Below are positions 1 through 7,961 of a DNA stretch of 20,583 nucleotides, piece after piece. The notes beneath the pieces were generated by a model. It did no database searches and had not been told where the DNA came from. It saw nothing but the letters and a program-made list of their open reading frames with translations. Where the stretch lies: the NCBI GenBank assembly GCA_003650585.1, contig QMQS01000005.1, positions 1 through 20,583 on the forward strand, given 5' to 3'. Position 1 is the stretch's first letter. Each line of letters begins with the position of its first letter. Source of the stretch: Candidatus Woesearchaeota archaeon. GTDB taxonomy: Archaea; Nanobdellota; Nanobdellia; Woesearchaeales; B29-G15. The position numbers were made by a program, and so were the translations under genes.

Positions 1-1940
1 TCTTCGTCTAAAATGCCGTCATTATCGTCATCCTCATCGCAAACATCACCAATGCCGTCTTGGTCATTATCTTCCTGTGATGGGTTTGGTATTAGTGGAC
101 AGTTATCGTCTCCATCCAAGATGCCGTCATTATCATCATCTGCATCACAGACATCTCCCATGCCATCGCCATCATTGTCCTCTTGTCCAGGGTTGTAAAT
201 TAATGGGCAGTTGTCATCCTCATCTAAAACGCTATCGTTATCATCATCTGCATCGCAGACATCTCCGATGCCGTCATTATCATTATCCTCTTGGCTTGGA
301 TTGTAGATCAGTGGGCAATTATCGTCTCCATCTAAAATATCATCATTATCGTCATCCTCATCGCATGCATCGCCCAAGCCATCTGAATCTGTATCAAGCT
401 GGTCTGGGTTATAGGTGAGTGGACAGTTATCGTCTCCATCTAGGATGCCGTCATTGTCATCGTCATCGTCACAAACATCACCTATGCCATCTTGGTCATT
501 GTCTTCTTGACTTGGGTTTGGTGTGAACGGACAGTTATCTGAGCCGTCTAAAATGCCATCGTTATCGTCATCCTCATCGCAAACATCACCAATGCCGTCT
601 TGGTCGTTGTCCTCTTGACCGGGGTTGGGTATGAATGGGCAATTATCGTCTCCATCTAAAATGCCATCATTATCATCATCTGCATCGCACACATCTCCAA
701 GACCATCGCCATCATTGTCCTCTTGAGCAGGGTTGTAGATGAATGGGCAGTTATCATCTGCATCAGGGATGCCGTCATTGTCATCGTCATCGTCACAAAC
801 ATCACCTATGCCATCACCATCCATATCTGCCTGGTCTGGGTTTGGGGTTAATGGACAGTTGTCATCTCCATCTAAAATGCCGTCATTATCATCATCCTCA
901 TCGCACACATCTCCAAGACCATCTTGGTCATTGTCTTCTTGTGCAGGATTGTAAATTAATGGGCAGTTATCTTCTTCATCCAAAACTCCATCATTGTCAT
1001 CATCTGCATCACACACATCTCCCAAACCATCTCCATCATTGTCCTCTTGAGCAGGGTTGTAGATTAATGGGCAGTTGTCATCCTCATCCAAAATGCCGTC
1101 GTTATCATCATCGTCATCACACGCATCACCCAAACCATCACCATCAGTGTCAAGCTGGTCTGGGTTATAGGTGAGTGGACAGTTATCGTCTCCATCCAAA
1201 ATGCCATCATTGTCATCATCTGCATCACAAACATCTCCAATGCCGTCATTATCATTATCCTCTTGCGCTGGGTTGTAAATTAATGGGCAATTGTCTGAGC
1301 CATCCAAAACACCATCATTGTCATCATCTGCATCGCACACATCTCCCAAACCATCTCCATCATTGTCCTCTTGAGCAGGGTTGTAGATTAATGGGCAGTT
1401 GTCATCCTCATTCAAAATGCCATCGTTGTCTATATCTTCATCACATGCATCACCTATGCCATCTCCATCTGTATCCCCTTGATCCTGGTTTGGTGTGAAT
1501 GGACAATTGTCATCCTCATCTAGAATGCTGTCATTATCGTCATCTGCATCACAAACGTCGCCCAAACCGTCATTATCATTATCCTCTTGTCCAGGATTGT
1601 AGATTAATGGGCAGTTATCATCCTCATCTAGGATGCTATCATTATCATCATCATCGTCACAGGCATCACCCAAACCATCACTGTCAGTATCAAGCTGGTC
1701 TGGATTGTATGTGAGTGGGCAGTTATCATCTTCATCCAAAATGCCATCATTGTCATCGTCATCATCACAGGCATCACCTATGCCGTCTTGGTCATTATCT
1801 TCCTGTTCAGGGTTGTAAATTAATGGACAGTTGTCGTCTTCATCTGGGATGCCGTCATTATCGTCATCTTCATCGCACCAATCACCCATGCCATCTCCAT
1901 CATTGTCCTCTTGTTCAGGGTTGTAGATTAATGGGCAATT
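1..1940 (-). repeat. Exact 108-bp tandem array encoding at least 18 thrombospondin type 3 repeats
   Basis: The codons for NCP recur every 108 bases without exception, from 1940 down to 96, giving 18 units of 36 residues with no indels; the array continues past the left edge. The consensus runs NCPLIYNP-Q-EDND-DG followed by GDVCD-DDDNDGILD-DD. Substitutions fall at a few positions: E/L after the first Q, N/Q/S/G in the second D-x-D, V/A before the second Cys, and G/E in the linker. The units have drifted in sequence while keeping their length. Each unit has two Cys and about fifteen acidic residues. On the plus strand the array reads as spurious Ser- or His-rich frames. Confidence 0.96.
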
Positions 1941-3656
1941 GTCGTCTTCATCTGGGATGCTGTCATTATCATCGTCATCATCAACACAATCTGCCAAACC
2001 GTCTGAATCTGTGTCAGCAAAGCCCTCGTCCACAGAGCCATCACAATTGTCATCTATACCATTACAAACCTCAGTTGCCCCTGGGTTGACCTCGGGCTCT
2101 GTATCATCACAATCGCCATCAGTGACTGCAGTGTAATTCCCTTCAGGATTACACAAGCACCTGCTTGTTTGAGTACCATAAGTATCACCATCAGAATCAT
2201 AATAATACACAGTGCAATCCTCTGCACCCTCTTCATCCACAAGACCATCACAGTTGTCATCTATACCATTACACAATTCAGGTGCTCCTGGATACACATT
2301 TGGGTTGGAATCATCACAATCCTCAGTTGAGTCATAGCCATCTCCATCTGCATCAACTGCTAGCACTGTAAATGCTATGACCTGGCTTTGCGAGACACTA
2401 CCAGTGGTGTCATTAGCCCATACATAGTACTCCACAGCATCAAGGGCATTGAAGCTGCCAAGTGTGGCTTCCCAAACTACCCCATTTGTCATCTCGATGC
2501 TTGAGAAAGCACCATTATTAACCCTGTAGAATACCTTTGCTGTATCCACACCCAAGTTGTCAGTAATCTCAGCTGACACACTCACAATGCTCGTTTCATT
2601 TGGTTGCTGGGGTGTGTGTTGCACATTGGATATGGTTGGAGGTATCACACAATTGAGCTCCACGTCATCATTGCCGAAGGGCTCGAAAACACCACTAACC
2701 TCGCCCACGCAATCAGGGGATGAAAGTGTAAATGTATCACCGGTATTAAACCCTGGTTGATCCCCGGTATCGTACTTACCCTGGCCCTTTTCAAACTCTG
2801 GTATGGCTAAATCATCCACCAAACCAGAATAAACATAGCCAGTGTTAACCCCGTCAGTTACAAGCACTGAATAGCGAGTACCCTGAGGGGCAATGATGCC
2901 ATCAATAGTAATCCTGCCTCTAACATAATTGGCATCGAGGTCAGGTGTGTACGTACCTTGAGAAATCTCAAGTGTAGTGAATTGCTTCAAAGAGGAATTG
3001 ATGCAGTTTTGAGAAGCGTCGCATGACTCAATCTTGTAGTAATAGGTTGTGCTGGGTATTAAGCCATTTATGGTTACAACATGCGAAGTGGTTAAATCCA
3101 AGCTGGTAGTAGTGAAGCTACCCAGTTCAGTGGTTGTACCATAGTAAACTTTAGATGTGGCTGGCTCGTCTGTCTCCCAATATATTGTTGCACTGTACTT
3201 GCCTGGTGTTACCGAGTCTGAGATGATTGTTGGTGGATTCGTGTCCTCTGGAACCTGCTCTGCCACAGTCACTGTTGTCTCACCGAGAATGTCCTGGATG
3301 TCGCCCCCTTCAAACCCATAAATGCCTGAGAAGGTGTAAACCCCCTCTGTTTCTGGGGCAACCACTGTGTATGTGTAGGTTGTGTCTTGGGCATCAGATA
3401 TAACAACCCACGATATGTACCTACCATCTTGGCTCAGTGTGCCCCCACCCAAGTCACTCACACTAAAACCCTCTGGTAGGTTTTCAGTTATTGCATAGTA
3501 GCTTTCCGAACCAGTAACATCTACCGTGAGTGTGACATCCAAATTACCAAGCGGCTCAACTGTTTGGGTTGAGAACGACCTGGTAACTGTTGACGCAGCA
3601 ACTATCTGTGCTGTCATTAAAAATAAAATTAATATTGGTATTATTCTTGCCTTCAT
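1..3656 (-). CDS. Giant secreted FN3 / metal-binding / thrombospondin type 3 repeat protein (C-terminus beyond window)
   Basis: The frame is open for about 1218 codons and runs off the left edge, so the C-terminus is missing. A signal peptide (MKARIIPILILFLMTAQIVAA) is followed by a beta domain at about 22-135. Next are an FN3-like domain at 140-232 (motif ATIYWETDEPATSKVYYG), an unassigned beta domain at 233-330, and an Ig-like domain at 337-428. A Cys/Asp-rich region at 435-572 carries two copies of a MopE-like putative metal-binding motif (CNGIDDNCDG). From residue 573 onward there are only thrombospondin type 3 repeats. The family knowledge is that TSP3 repeats bind calcium and form rigid stalks; an adhesin or surface-stalk role is inference. 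It is the last visible gene of a four-gene operon. An upstream ATG at 3659 overlaps the previous stop (TAATG), but ATG 3656 lies 5 bases from a G6 run at 3662-3667, the spacing seen before other genes here, so I chose it. Confidence 0.93.
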   Translation of the reverse strand, partial: MKARIIPILILFLMTAQIVAASTVTRSFSTQTVEPLGNLDVTLTVDVTGSESYYAITENLPEGFSVSDLGGGTLSQDGRYISWVVISDAQDTTYTYTVVAPETEGVYTFSGIYGFEGGDIQDILGETTVTVAEQVPEDTNPPTIISDSVTPGKYSATIYWETDEPATSKVYYGTTTELGSFTTTSLDLTTSHVVTINGLIPSTTYYYKIESCDASQNCINSSLKQFTTLEISQGTYTPDLDANYVRGRITIDGIIAPQGTRYSVLVTDGVNTGYVYSGLVDDLAIPEFEKGQGKYDTGDQPGFNTGDTFTLSSPDCVGEVSGVFEPFGNDDVELNCVIPPTISNVQHTPQQPNETSIVSVSAEITDNLGVDTAKVFYRVNNGAFSSIEMTNGVVWEATLGSFNALDAVEYYVWANDTTGSVSQSQVIAFTVLAVDADGDGYDSTEDCDDSNPNVYPGAPELCNGIDDNCDGLVDEEGAEDCTVYYYDSDGDTYGTQTSRCLCNPEGNYTAVTDGDCDDTEPEVNPGATEVCNGIDDNCDGSVDEGFADTDSDGLADCVDDDDDNDSIPDEDDNCPLIYNPEQEDNDGDGMGDWCDEDDDNDGIPDEDDNCPLIYNPEQEDNDQDGIGDACDDDDDNDGILDEDDNCPLTYNPDQLDTDSDGLGDACDDDDDNDSILDEDDNCPLIYNPGQEDNDNDGLGDVCDADDDNDSILDEDDNCPFTPNQDQGDTDGDGIGDACDEDIDNDGILNEDDNCPLIYNPAQEDNDGDGLGDVCDADDDNDGVLDGSDNCPLIYNPAQEDNDNDGIGDVCDADDDNDGILDGDDNCPLTYNPDQLDTDGDGLGDACDDDDDNDGILDEDDNCPLIYNPAQEDNDGDGLGDVCDADDDNDGVLDEEDNCPLIYNPAQEDNDQDGLGDVCDEDDDNDGILDGDDNCPLTPNPDQADMDGDGIGDVCDDDDDNDGIPDADDNCPFIYNPAQEDNDGDGLGDVCDADDDNDGILDGDDNCPFIPNPGQEDNDQDGIGDVCDEDDDNDGILDGSDNCPFTPNPSQEDNDQDGIGDVCDDDDDNDGILDGDDNCPLTYNPDQLDTDSDGLGDACDEDDDNDDILDGDDNCPLIYNPSQEDNDNDGIGDVCDADDDNDSVLDEDDNCPLIYNPGQEDNDGDGMGDVCDADDDNDGILDGDDNCPLIPNPSQEDNDQDGIGDVCDEDDDNDGILDE

Positions 3657-3658
3657 CA

Positions 3659-5065
3659 TTACCCCCCTTGACATATTGGATTGGCTTTCCATAGAGCGAT
3701 TGCTGAGAGCAATCTCTCCATACCTATCCCGATTGGGTCTGCCTTCCACAGACCTATGTAAGCAAGCAGTTCCGACATGCTCACACACCCATCGTGATTG
3801 GTATCAGCATCATGATACTCCTCTGCCTCATTCGGTGCCTCAAATGATGGCTGCGAAAAGACTACAAAATCGTTTGAGTCTGTATCTGTGTCATACCCGT
3901 CATACCTGCGTCCAGTGGTGTTACCCATTGGTGCAAGTGGTGCATTATCACCTGTATTGCCGTCATCGTAAATACCGTAAGCCACCCTATCCACTAACAC
4001 CCCTGAACAGAAGAGTTTGATTTCATCACCCTCATTATCGAGGATGCCTAAATTTGATACAATACCGTATGAATTTGAAGGGATTATTCCAGATAGTGGG
4101 ACAACAAACCCCCCGCTCTCAGTTATGTAGCAGTCATTCACACTCTCTTCTGTGGCAAGAGGGTTGAACAACTCAATCCATTCGTTGCCCGGGGAGCGTG
4201 AATGCGCTAGGAATTCATTGATAACAAGATTCTCAACATCTTGGACTTCCACATTAACTGTTTGTGTATCGTTTCCATTAGTGGAATCATAAACCACAAA
4301 CCTTACCTCGTGAGTGCCAGAGTCTTCATAATTTGGTTGCCACTCAGTGGCATTAGTGTTTGAAACCAAAACCCCATCCACATAAATAGCATAAGAAGTT
4401 ATATCGTTGTCTGCGTCTGTTGCAGAGAAACCCAGTATTGCAATCTCACCCTCATTCAACTGTGTGGGCGCAGTAACTGTGGTTATTTGTGGGGCATGTG
4501 GTGTAAACTCAACCCTGAGATATGGGGTGTTGGAGGGGTTCTCTTTTGACATGAATATCCTATAATTGTAATCCTTTGACTCATCACTGACCTTCAAGAG
4601 CAGGGAGATTGTGTTATCTGAGCTAATTAGAGCATCTCTAACAGCCGCAGTAATATTGAACTCTATTAGCCCCGAGTAGGGAGGATTAGTCTCAAATGTT
4701 ATGGGCTCTCCAACAAAACCTGGCGCACTGTTCCATGTCACACTCTCCTCCTCCCACGTTGCCTCGACACTGTGTACACTAATCACAGGTATACCAGAGC
4801 CACCAATAGAGTAGAGCACAAGCCAAGCATTGTCTAAGTCTAACTCTTGGAGAGTGGAGAGGTTAAACTTGAGATAACTTCGCATCGCACTGCTTGTGTA
4901 TTTACCAACCTTAAGCTGTCTTGCATCTCCATAATTATTGTCTGCATTTGTAGCGTTTTCCACTCTCGCATCCTCCATTACTGCTATGTGCAACTCTGCG
5001 GCTTGAGCTAGTCCAACTCTCAAACATGAGAGTAGTACCAAGGCTAATACTAACCAGTATCTCAT
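3659..5065 (-). CDS. Secreted DNRLRE / Ig-like / lamin-tail / dockerin-like protein
   Basis: This is a 468-residue protein with a signal peptide (MRYWLVLALVLLSCLRVGLA). Domains in order: a DNRLRE (CBM96-like) beta domain at about 24-190, with a MRSYLKFNLS strand and an EEESVTWNSAPG segment; an Ig-like domain at 195-277; a lamin-tail domain at 279-405 (LVINEFLAHS, then NEWIELFNP and DNEGDEIKLF); and a C-terminal helical module at 416-466. That module has one dockerin/EF-hand-like calcium loop (DADTNHDGCVSMSELL) followed by a degenerate half (MERLLSAIALWK). Adhesion or carbohydrate binding is inferred from the domains. Its TAA overlaps the upstream ATG of the next gene, and its ATG comes one base after the previous stop. 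A start at 5077 (MSLKMRYW) is possible and would also give a signal peptide. Confidence 0.93.
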   Translation of the reverse strand: MRYWLVLALVLLSCLRVGLAQAAELHIAVMEDARVENATNADNNYGDARQLKVGKYTSSAMRSYLKFNLSTLQELDLDNAWLVLYSIGGSGIPVISVHSVEATWEEESVTWNSAPGFVGEPITFETNPPYSGLIEFNITAAVRDALISSDNTISLLLKVSDESKDYNYRIFMSKENPSNTPYLRVEFTPHAPQITTVTAPTQLNEGEIAILGFSATDADNDITSYAIYVDGVLVSNTNATEWQPNYEDSGTHEVRFVVYDSTNGNDTQTVNVEVQDVENLVINEFLAHSRSPGNEWIELFNPLATEESVNDCYITESGGFVVPLSGIIPSNSYGIVSNLGILDNEGDEIKLFCSGVLVDRVAYGIYDDGNTGDNAPLAPMGNTTGRRYDGYDTDTDSNDFVVFSQPSFEAPNEAEEYHDADTNHDGCVSMSELLAYIGLWKADPIGIGMERLLSAIALWKANPICQGG

Positions 5066-5066
5066 T

Positions 5067-7154
5067 TTAAGGCTCATGTTCCCAAACCGTTGCCTGTGTA
5101 ACCTTGAAAAAGTACCCATGCCCTGGCTCTATCTGGAACTCTAAGGGGTAAAACCACCAATAGGTGGGTGGATTATTGGCATAGAACCTGGCAATATTAT
5201 AGCTTCCCACATTATTCAACCCAAGCACCTCTGTAATTGGATGCTCTGTGGCATCCCCTGGAATCACCTCAGATAATGGCTTTGGCTGTAGTGATGTGTA
5301 TCCAACCAGATTAATCCCCTCACTCAATTGTACGCTTTGGGGTGAAGTTGCAGGTGTGCCCACTAAGGTAAATGTGTAATCTGTGTTTGATTTGAAGAAA
5401 TACCCTCGACCGTTCTCCAGTGCAGTGAGACCGTTATCGCTCCTCCAATAGAGTGGTGGGTTATCTATATCAAACACTGCTGTTGTGTATGTACCACCAT
5501 CATAGCCCACAATCTCATAAACAGGGTGGAAGGAGCCATCTTGATGCATGACTTCTGGAATGGAGTTGTCAAATGGTATAAGTGGCAAAGACACCAAGTT
5601 TACACCCTCAACGAGGGGGATGTCAAACTTACCAACAGTGTATTGGTTGGTTTCTTCATTCCCATAAGCATCCTCTGCCCTCACTATGTAAAACCTCTGT
5701 GAAACATCTGGGGCAGTGGCGTCCTCCCAGGATAAATCTGATGTGGTCGCGAATGGCTCACTAAAGTCAAACCCATCTGGTGTTTGAGCAATGTAAATAT
5801 TGTAATGGTCAACAGGCTCACCCTCAGGAGCAGACCAATTGAGCAGTATGTGGTTGTTGCTGTTTATCACAAACCCCTTGAGGTTCAATGGTGCCCCGGG
5901 TGGGGTGAAGTCCAGTGTGGTAAGGTTACCAATATCACTCCACCTACAATTGTCTGAGGGGTCGCAAACCTGGAACTGGAAGTAGTATGTGGTGTGTTCA
6001 CTCAGCGGCCCGACACCGAGGTTGTGGGTTGTGTAATAGCCCAAATCATAGGCAATCTGTGACAGATCATCTGGCGACAACCCAAAGTAATAGTAAGCGA
6101 TTGCTGGCTCGTCTGTGGTGGCAACAACAGTTGCACTATCGTTTGTCACCTCTGTTATCTCGATGCTTAGGAAGCTGGGCGGGGTTAAATCAAGGGTTGT
6201 GAAGTTGTAAACCCCCACTGTTCTGCAGTAGCCATGTGAATTGCATGAGGTGATATTGAAGTAATATGATGTTACTGGGCTCAAACCAGTTAGCACAATG
6301 TTATGCTCTGTAACCAGGTTTGTATCTTCATACACCTCACCCAAGCCAAGAGTGGTGCCGTAATCTATGCGTGAGGTGGCACTGTCATCAGTTTGCCAGG
6401 TTATCCTTGCTGCTGTTTCAGTAACCTCCTCAACCACCACATCTCCAATAATCATTGGTGGTGATGTGTCTGTTAGGAGCCACTCAACAGAGTTCTCAAA
6501 CAATTGCTTTGCCTGTGGAGTCCAGAACTCTGTTTCAAAAATACCAAAGAATACTCCCTTCTCGTTTGCGTACACACCGTCCCGTAGTTTTGTACCCTTT
6601 TCTGCAGTTGCAATCACAGCATCAAGGGAGTTAATGATTGTTGAAACAACTGTATCTAGCTTTGGTGCCTTATCAAACCTGTACAAATAATTAACAGGTA
6701 TATTAGCTCCGTTGTATTTTGCTTGAGTATATATTGTAATGTTGACAGGCAAACCCTGGGTTATTATGTGTCCTGGGCGTTGGTTTATTACTATGATTGG
6801 TTGGCTGCTGGCATACTGGGAGCCTCTCTTTGACCAGTGAAAATCATCAATGTTCCAAGTGTTGAGGATTAATGTTTTGACATCATTAACTGGTATCTCG
6901 CCTGGGTTGTTAAATATCTCATCATTCACCACAATGAACAGGTATTGACTCCAATCCACGCCATCAAGCTCTGAGCTCTCCAGTACAGTCACAGTGAACC
7001 CCATCTCTTCAAGGGTGTCAACAATTGTCTGCTCAATCCTTAGTGGGTTGCGGGTTATGTATGCAACAGGACCAGTATCATAAGCCGCTGCAATGTCGCT
7101 CACCATTAGCAATACTAAAAAAGAGAAAAACCAAATGAGATTTTTGTTTATCAT
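5067..7154 (-). CDS. Secreted GATase1/ThuA-like, triple FN3 protein with duplicated C-terminal domain
   Basis: This is a 695-residue protein with a signal peptide ending near AAA-24. Residues 27-228 resemble a class I glutamine-amidotransferase-like/ThuA-like Rossmann fold often found in archaeal surface proteins, with a GHIITQG segment and a terminal FENSVEWL helix. I see no convincing catalytic Cys, so an enzymatic role is doubtful. Three FN3-like domains follow at about 232-320, 324-415 and 419-508. Two homologous beta domains end the protein at about 513-600 and 608-692, both with EG-NLV, NPP-YW and G-GYFFK. There is no C-terminal anchor. ATG 7154 is two bases after the previous TGA; TTG 7163 and GTG 7160 are upstream alternatives. 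It belongs to the four-gene operon, and the function is unknown beyond a likely surface or adhesive role. Confidence 0.93.
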   Translation of the reverse strand: MINKNLIWFFSFLVLLMVSDIAAAYDTGPVAYITRNPLRIEQTIVDTLEEMGFTVTVLESSELDGVDWSQYLFIVVNDEIFNNPGEIPVNDVKTLILNTWNIDDFHWSKRGSQYASSQPIIVINQRPGHIITQGLPVNITIYTQAKYNGANIPVNYLYRFDKAPKLDTVVSTIINSLDAVIATAEKGTKLRDGVYANEKGVFFGIFETEFWTPQAKQLFENSVEWLLTDTSPPMIIGDVVVEEVTETAARITWQTDDSATSRIDYGTTLGLGEVYEDTNLVTEHNIVLTGLSPVTSYYFNITSCNSHGYCRTVGVYNFTTLDLTPPSFLSIEITEVTNDSATVVATTDEPAIAYYYFGLSPDDLSQIAYDLGYYTTHNLGVGPLSEHTTYYFQFQVCDPSDNCRWSDIGNLTTLDFTPPGAPLNLKGFVINSNNHILLNWSAPEGEPVDHYNIYIAQTPDGFDFSEPFATTSDLSWEDATAPDVSQRFYIVRAEDAYGNEETNQYTVGKFDIPLVEGVNLVSLPLIPFDNSIPEVMHQDGSFHPVYEIVGYDGGTYTTAVFDIDNPPLYWRSDNGLTALENGRGYFFKSNTDYTFTLVGTPATSPQSVQLSEGINLVGYTSLQPKPLSEVIPGDATEHPITEVLGLNNVGSYNIARFYANNPPTYWWFYPLEFQIEPGHGYFFKVTQATVWEHEP

Positions 7155-7156
7155 TT

Positions 7157-7816
7157 TCACCAAACCTTCCTCAGTATAAAGTAAGATATAATCCCCCCCA
7201 CTAACACCACAACCAGAACTGTAACTATCGCAACAACCGGATTTGGCGTTTTGGAACCAACAGTTTGATAGTGCTGAGGTTGTGTGGGTGTTCTTGGTGC
7301 TGGGGTTACATTACCTTCCTCAACTTGAGCCGTTTCATTGTCTTGGGTCGGTTGCTCCTGCACTCTCACAGACTCGTTCTCAGGCGTTTCGGTCTCCTCT
7401 TCACCTGTGTATCCACTCGTAACAATTATTACTCTTGAAGTTAGCCCAACTGGACTGTCTCTAATATTGGGGTCATCTGGCTTGAATAACACGAATATCT
7501 TACCATCATACTTTCCCTCTCGTGTGAGTGTAATTGTGAATGGCACATCCACTTGTTCATCTGGCTGGAGTTTGTACTCTGTCGTGGGCATGTTAATAAT
7601 CTGAGCGAGTGTGTCATCTGGTGTCAGCGTAACCGTAACTGGATACTCATTCACATTCTTTATTAGAATGGACTTCTGTATGCGTGTAACTTCCCCTGGT
7701 GTTATGTCTGGCCTAAGAATCATCTTTGCGTTGCCTATTGTGGCTGACAAAGCCAAGACACTTTCAACTGAAGCCATGAATAAAATCGCAACTAAGAGTA
7801 GTTTTGTTAATCTCAA
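7157..7816 (-). CDS. Small membrane-anchored extracellular beta-domain protein, TTG start
   Basis: This 219-residue protein has a signal peptide (LLLVAILFMASVESVLA), an all-beta extracellular domain at about 24-135, an acidic Thr/Glu/Gln/Pro-rich linker at 137-190 and one C-terminal transmembrane helix at about 193-214, ending in basic residues. The beta domain (ITPGEVTRIQKSILIKNV, then VDVPFTITLT) resembles Ig-like archaeal proteins that regulate or scaffold surface assemblies. It is the first gene of the four-gene operon, and its TGA is followed by the next ATG after two bases. The start is TTG at 7816, with a G6 run 5 bases upstream; no ATG lies nearby in frame before the signal peptide. 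It shares its architecture (signal, beta domain, TQ/EQ-rich linker, TM helix, basic tail) with the 336-residue protein at the right end. Function unknown. Confidence 0.9.
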   Translation of the reverse strand: MRLTKLLLVAILFMASVESVLALSATIGNAKMILRPDITPGEVTRIQKSILIKNVNEYPVTVTLTPDDTLAQIINMPTTEYKLQPDEQVDVPFTITLTREGKYDGKIFVLFKPDDPNIRDSPVGLTSRVIIVTSGYTGEEETETPENESVRVQEQPTQDNETAQVEEGNVTPAPRTPTQPQHYQTVGSKTPNPVVAIVTVLVVVLVGGIISYFILRKVW

Positions 7817-7821
7817 TTTAA

Positions 7822-7827
7822 CCCCCC
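7822..7827 (-). promoter_or_regulatory. G6 ribosome binding site that decides the TTG start
   Basis: The mRNA reads GGGGGGTTAAATTG. The G-run can pair with an anti-Shine-Dalgarno CCUCC using one G-U wobble. The 5-base gap to the TTG matches the gaps at 3656 and 18458. Confidence 0.65.
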
Positions 7828-7845
7828 AACAGATTTTTTTCTTTT

Positions 7846-7870
7846 TAGTAGTATTAATTGATTACTACTA
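7846..7870 (-). other. Stem-loop at the predicted 5' end of the four-gene operon mRNA
   Basis: TAGTAGTA (7870-7863 on the minus strand) and TACTACTA (7853-7846) form a perfect 8-bp inverted repeat with a 9-base loop. A TATA box at 7892-7900 would place the transcription start near 7870, so the hairpin would sit at the extreme 5' end of the mRNA. A third copy of one arm lies at 7946-7953. Confidence 0.5.
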
Positions 7871-7891
7871 TTTGATAGCAGTAAACATAAA

Positions 7892-7900
7892 TTATTTAAA
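7892..7900 (-). promoter_or_regulatory. Putative TATA box for the four-gene operon
   Basis: The minus strand reads TTTAAATAA in an AT-rich intergenic region of 145 bases (7817-7961). It predicts a start of transcription near 7870 and a leader of about 54 bases before TTG 7816. This is a sequence-only prediction. Confidence 0.5.
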
Positions 7901-7961
7901 AACATTATTGTACTAAAGAACACAGTTCTCTCGAGGAGAAAATGTTACTACTAAATAAAGA

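Noticed and set aside
1064..1255. Met/Thr-rich minus-strand frame within the repeat array
   Set aside because: It is an out-of-frame reading of the 108-base repeats; the true frame is open through the whole array.
96..1940. CRISPR-like periodicity
   Set aside because: The whole 108-base unit is coding and all of it is repeated; there are no unique spacers.
13..2371. Numerous plus-strand open frames rich in Ser or His, such as 13-198, 743-1174 and 1715-2089
   Set aside because: They are the complement of Asp-rich TSP3 codons (GAT/GAC read as ATC/GTC) in the long minus-strand gene. Their composition is a direct product of the repeats, and they lack independent starts or promoters.
3526..4020. 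Plus-strand frame of 164 codons spanning two minus-strand genes
   Set aside because: It lies opposite two well-supported coding regions, has low-complexity His/Pro-rich composition and no recognisable domain.
7921..7955. TTCTC-CTCGA-GAGAA palindrome between the 1670- and 219-residue genes as an intrinsic terminator
   Set aside because: The stem is only five bases and no T-run follows on the transcript; T-rich bases precede it instead. It may contribute to termination but I cannot support it as a distinct feature.
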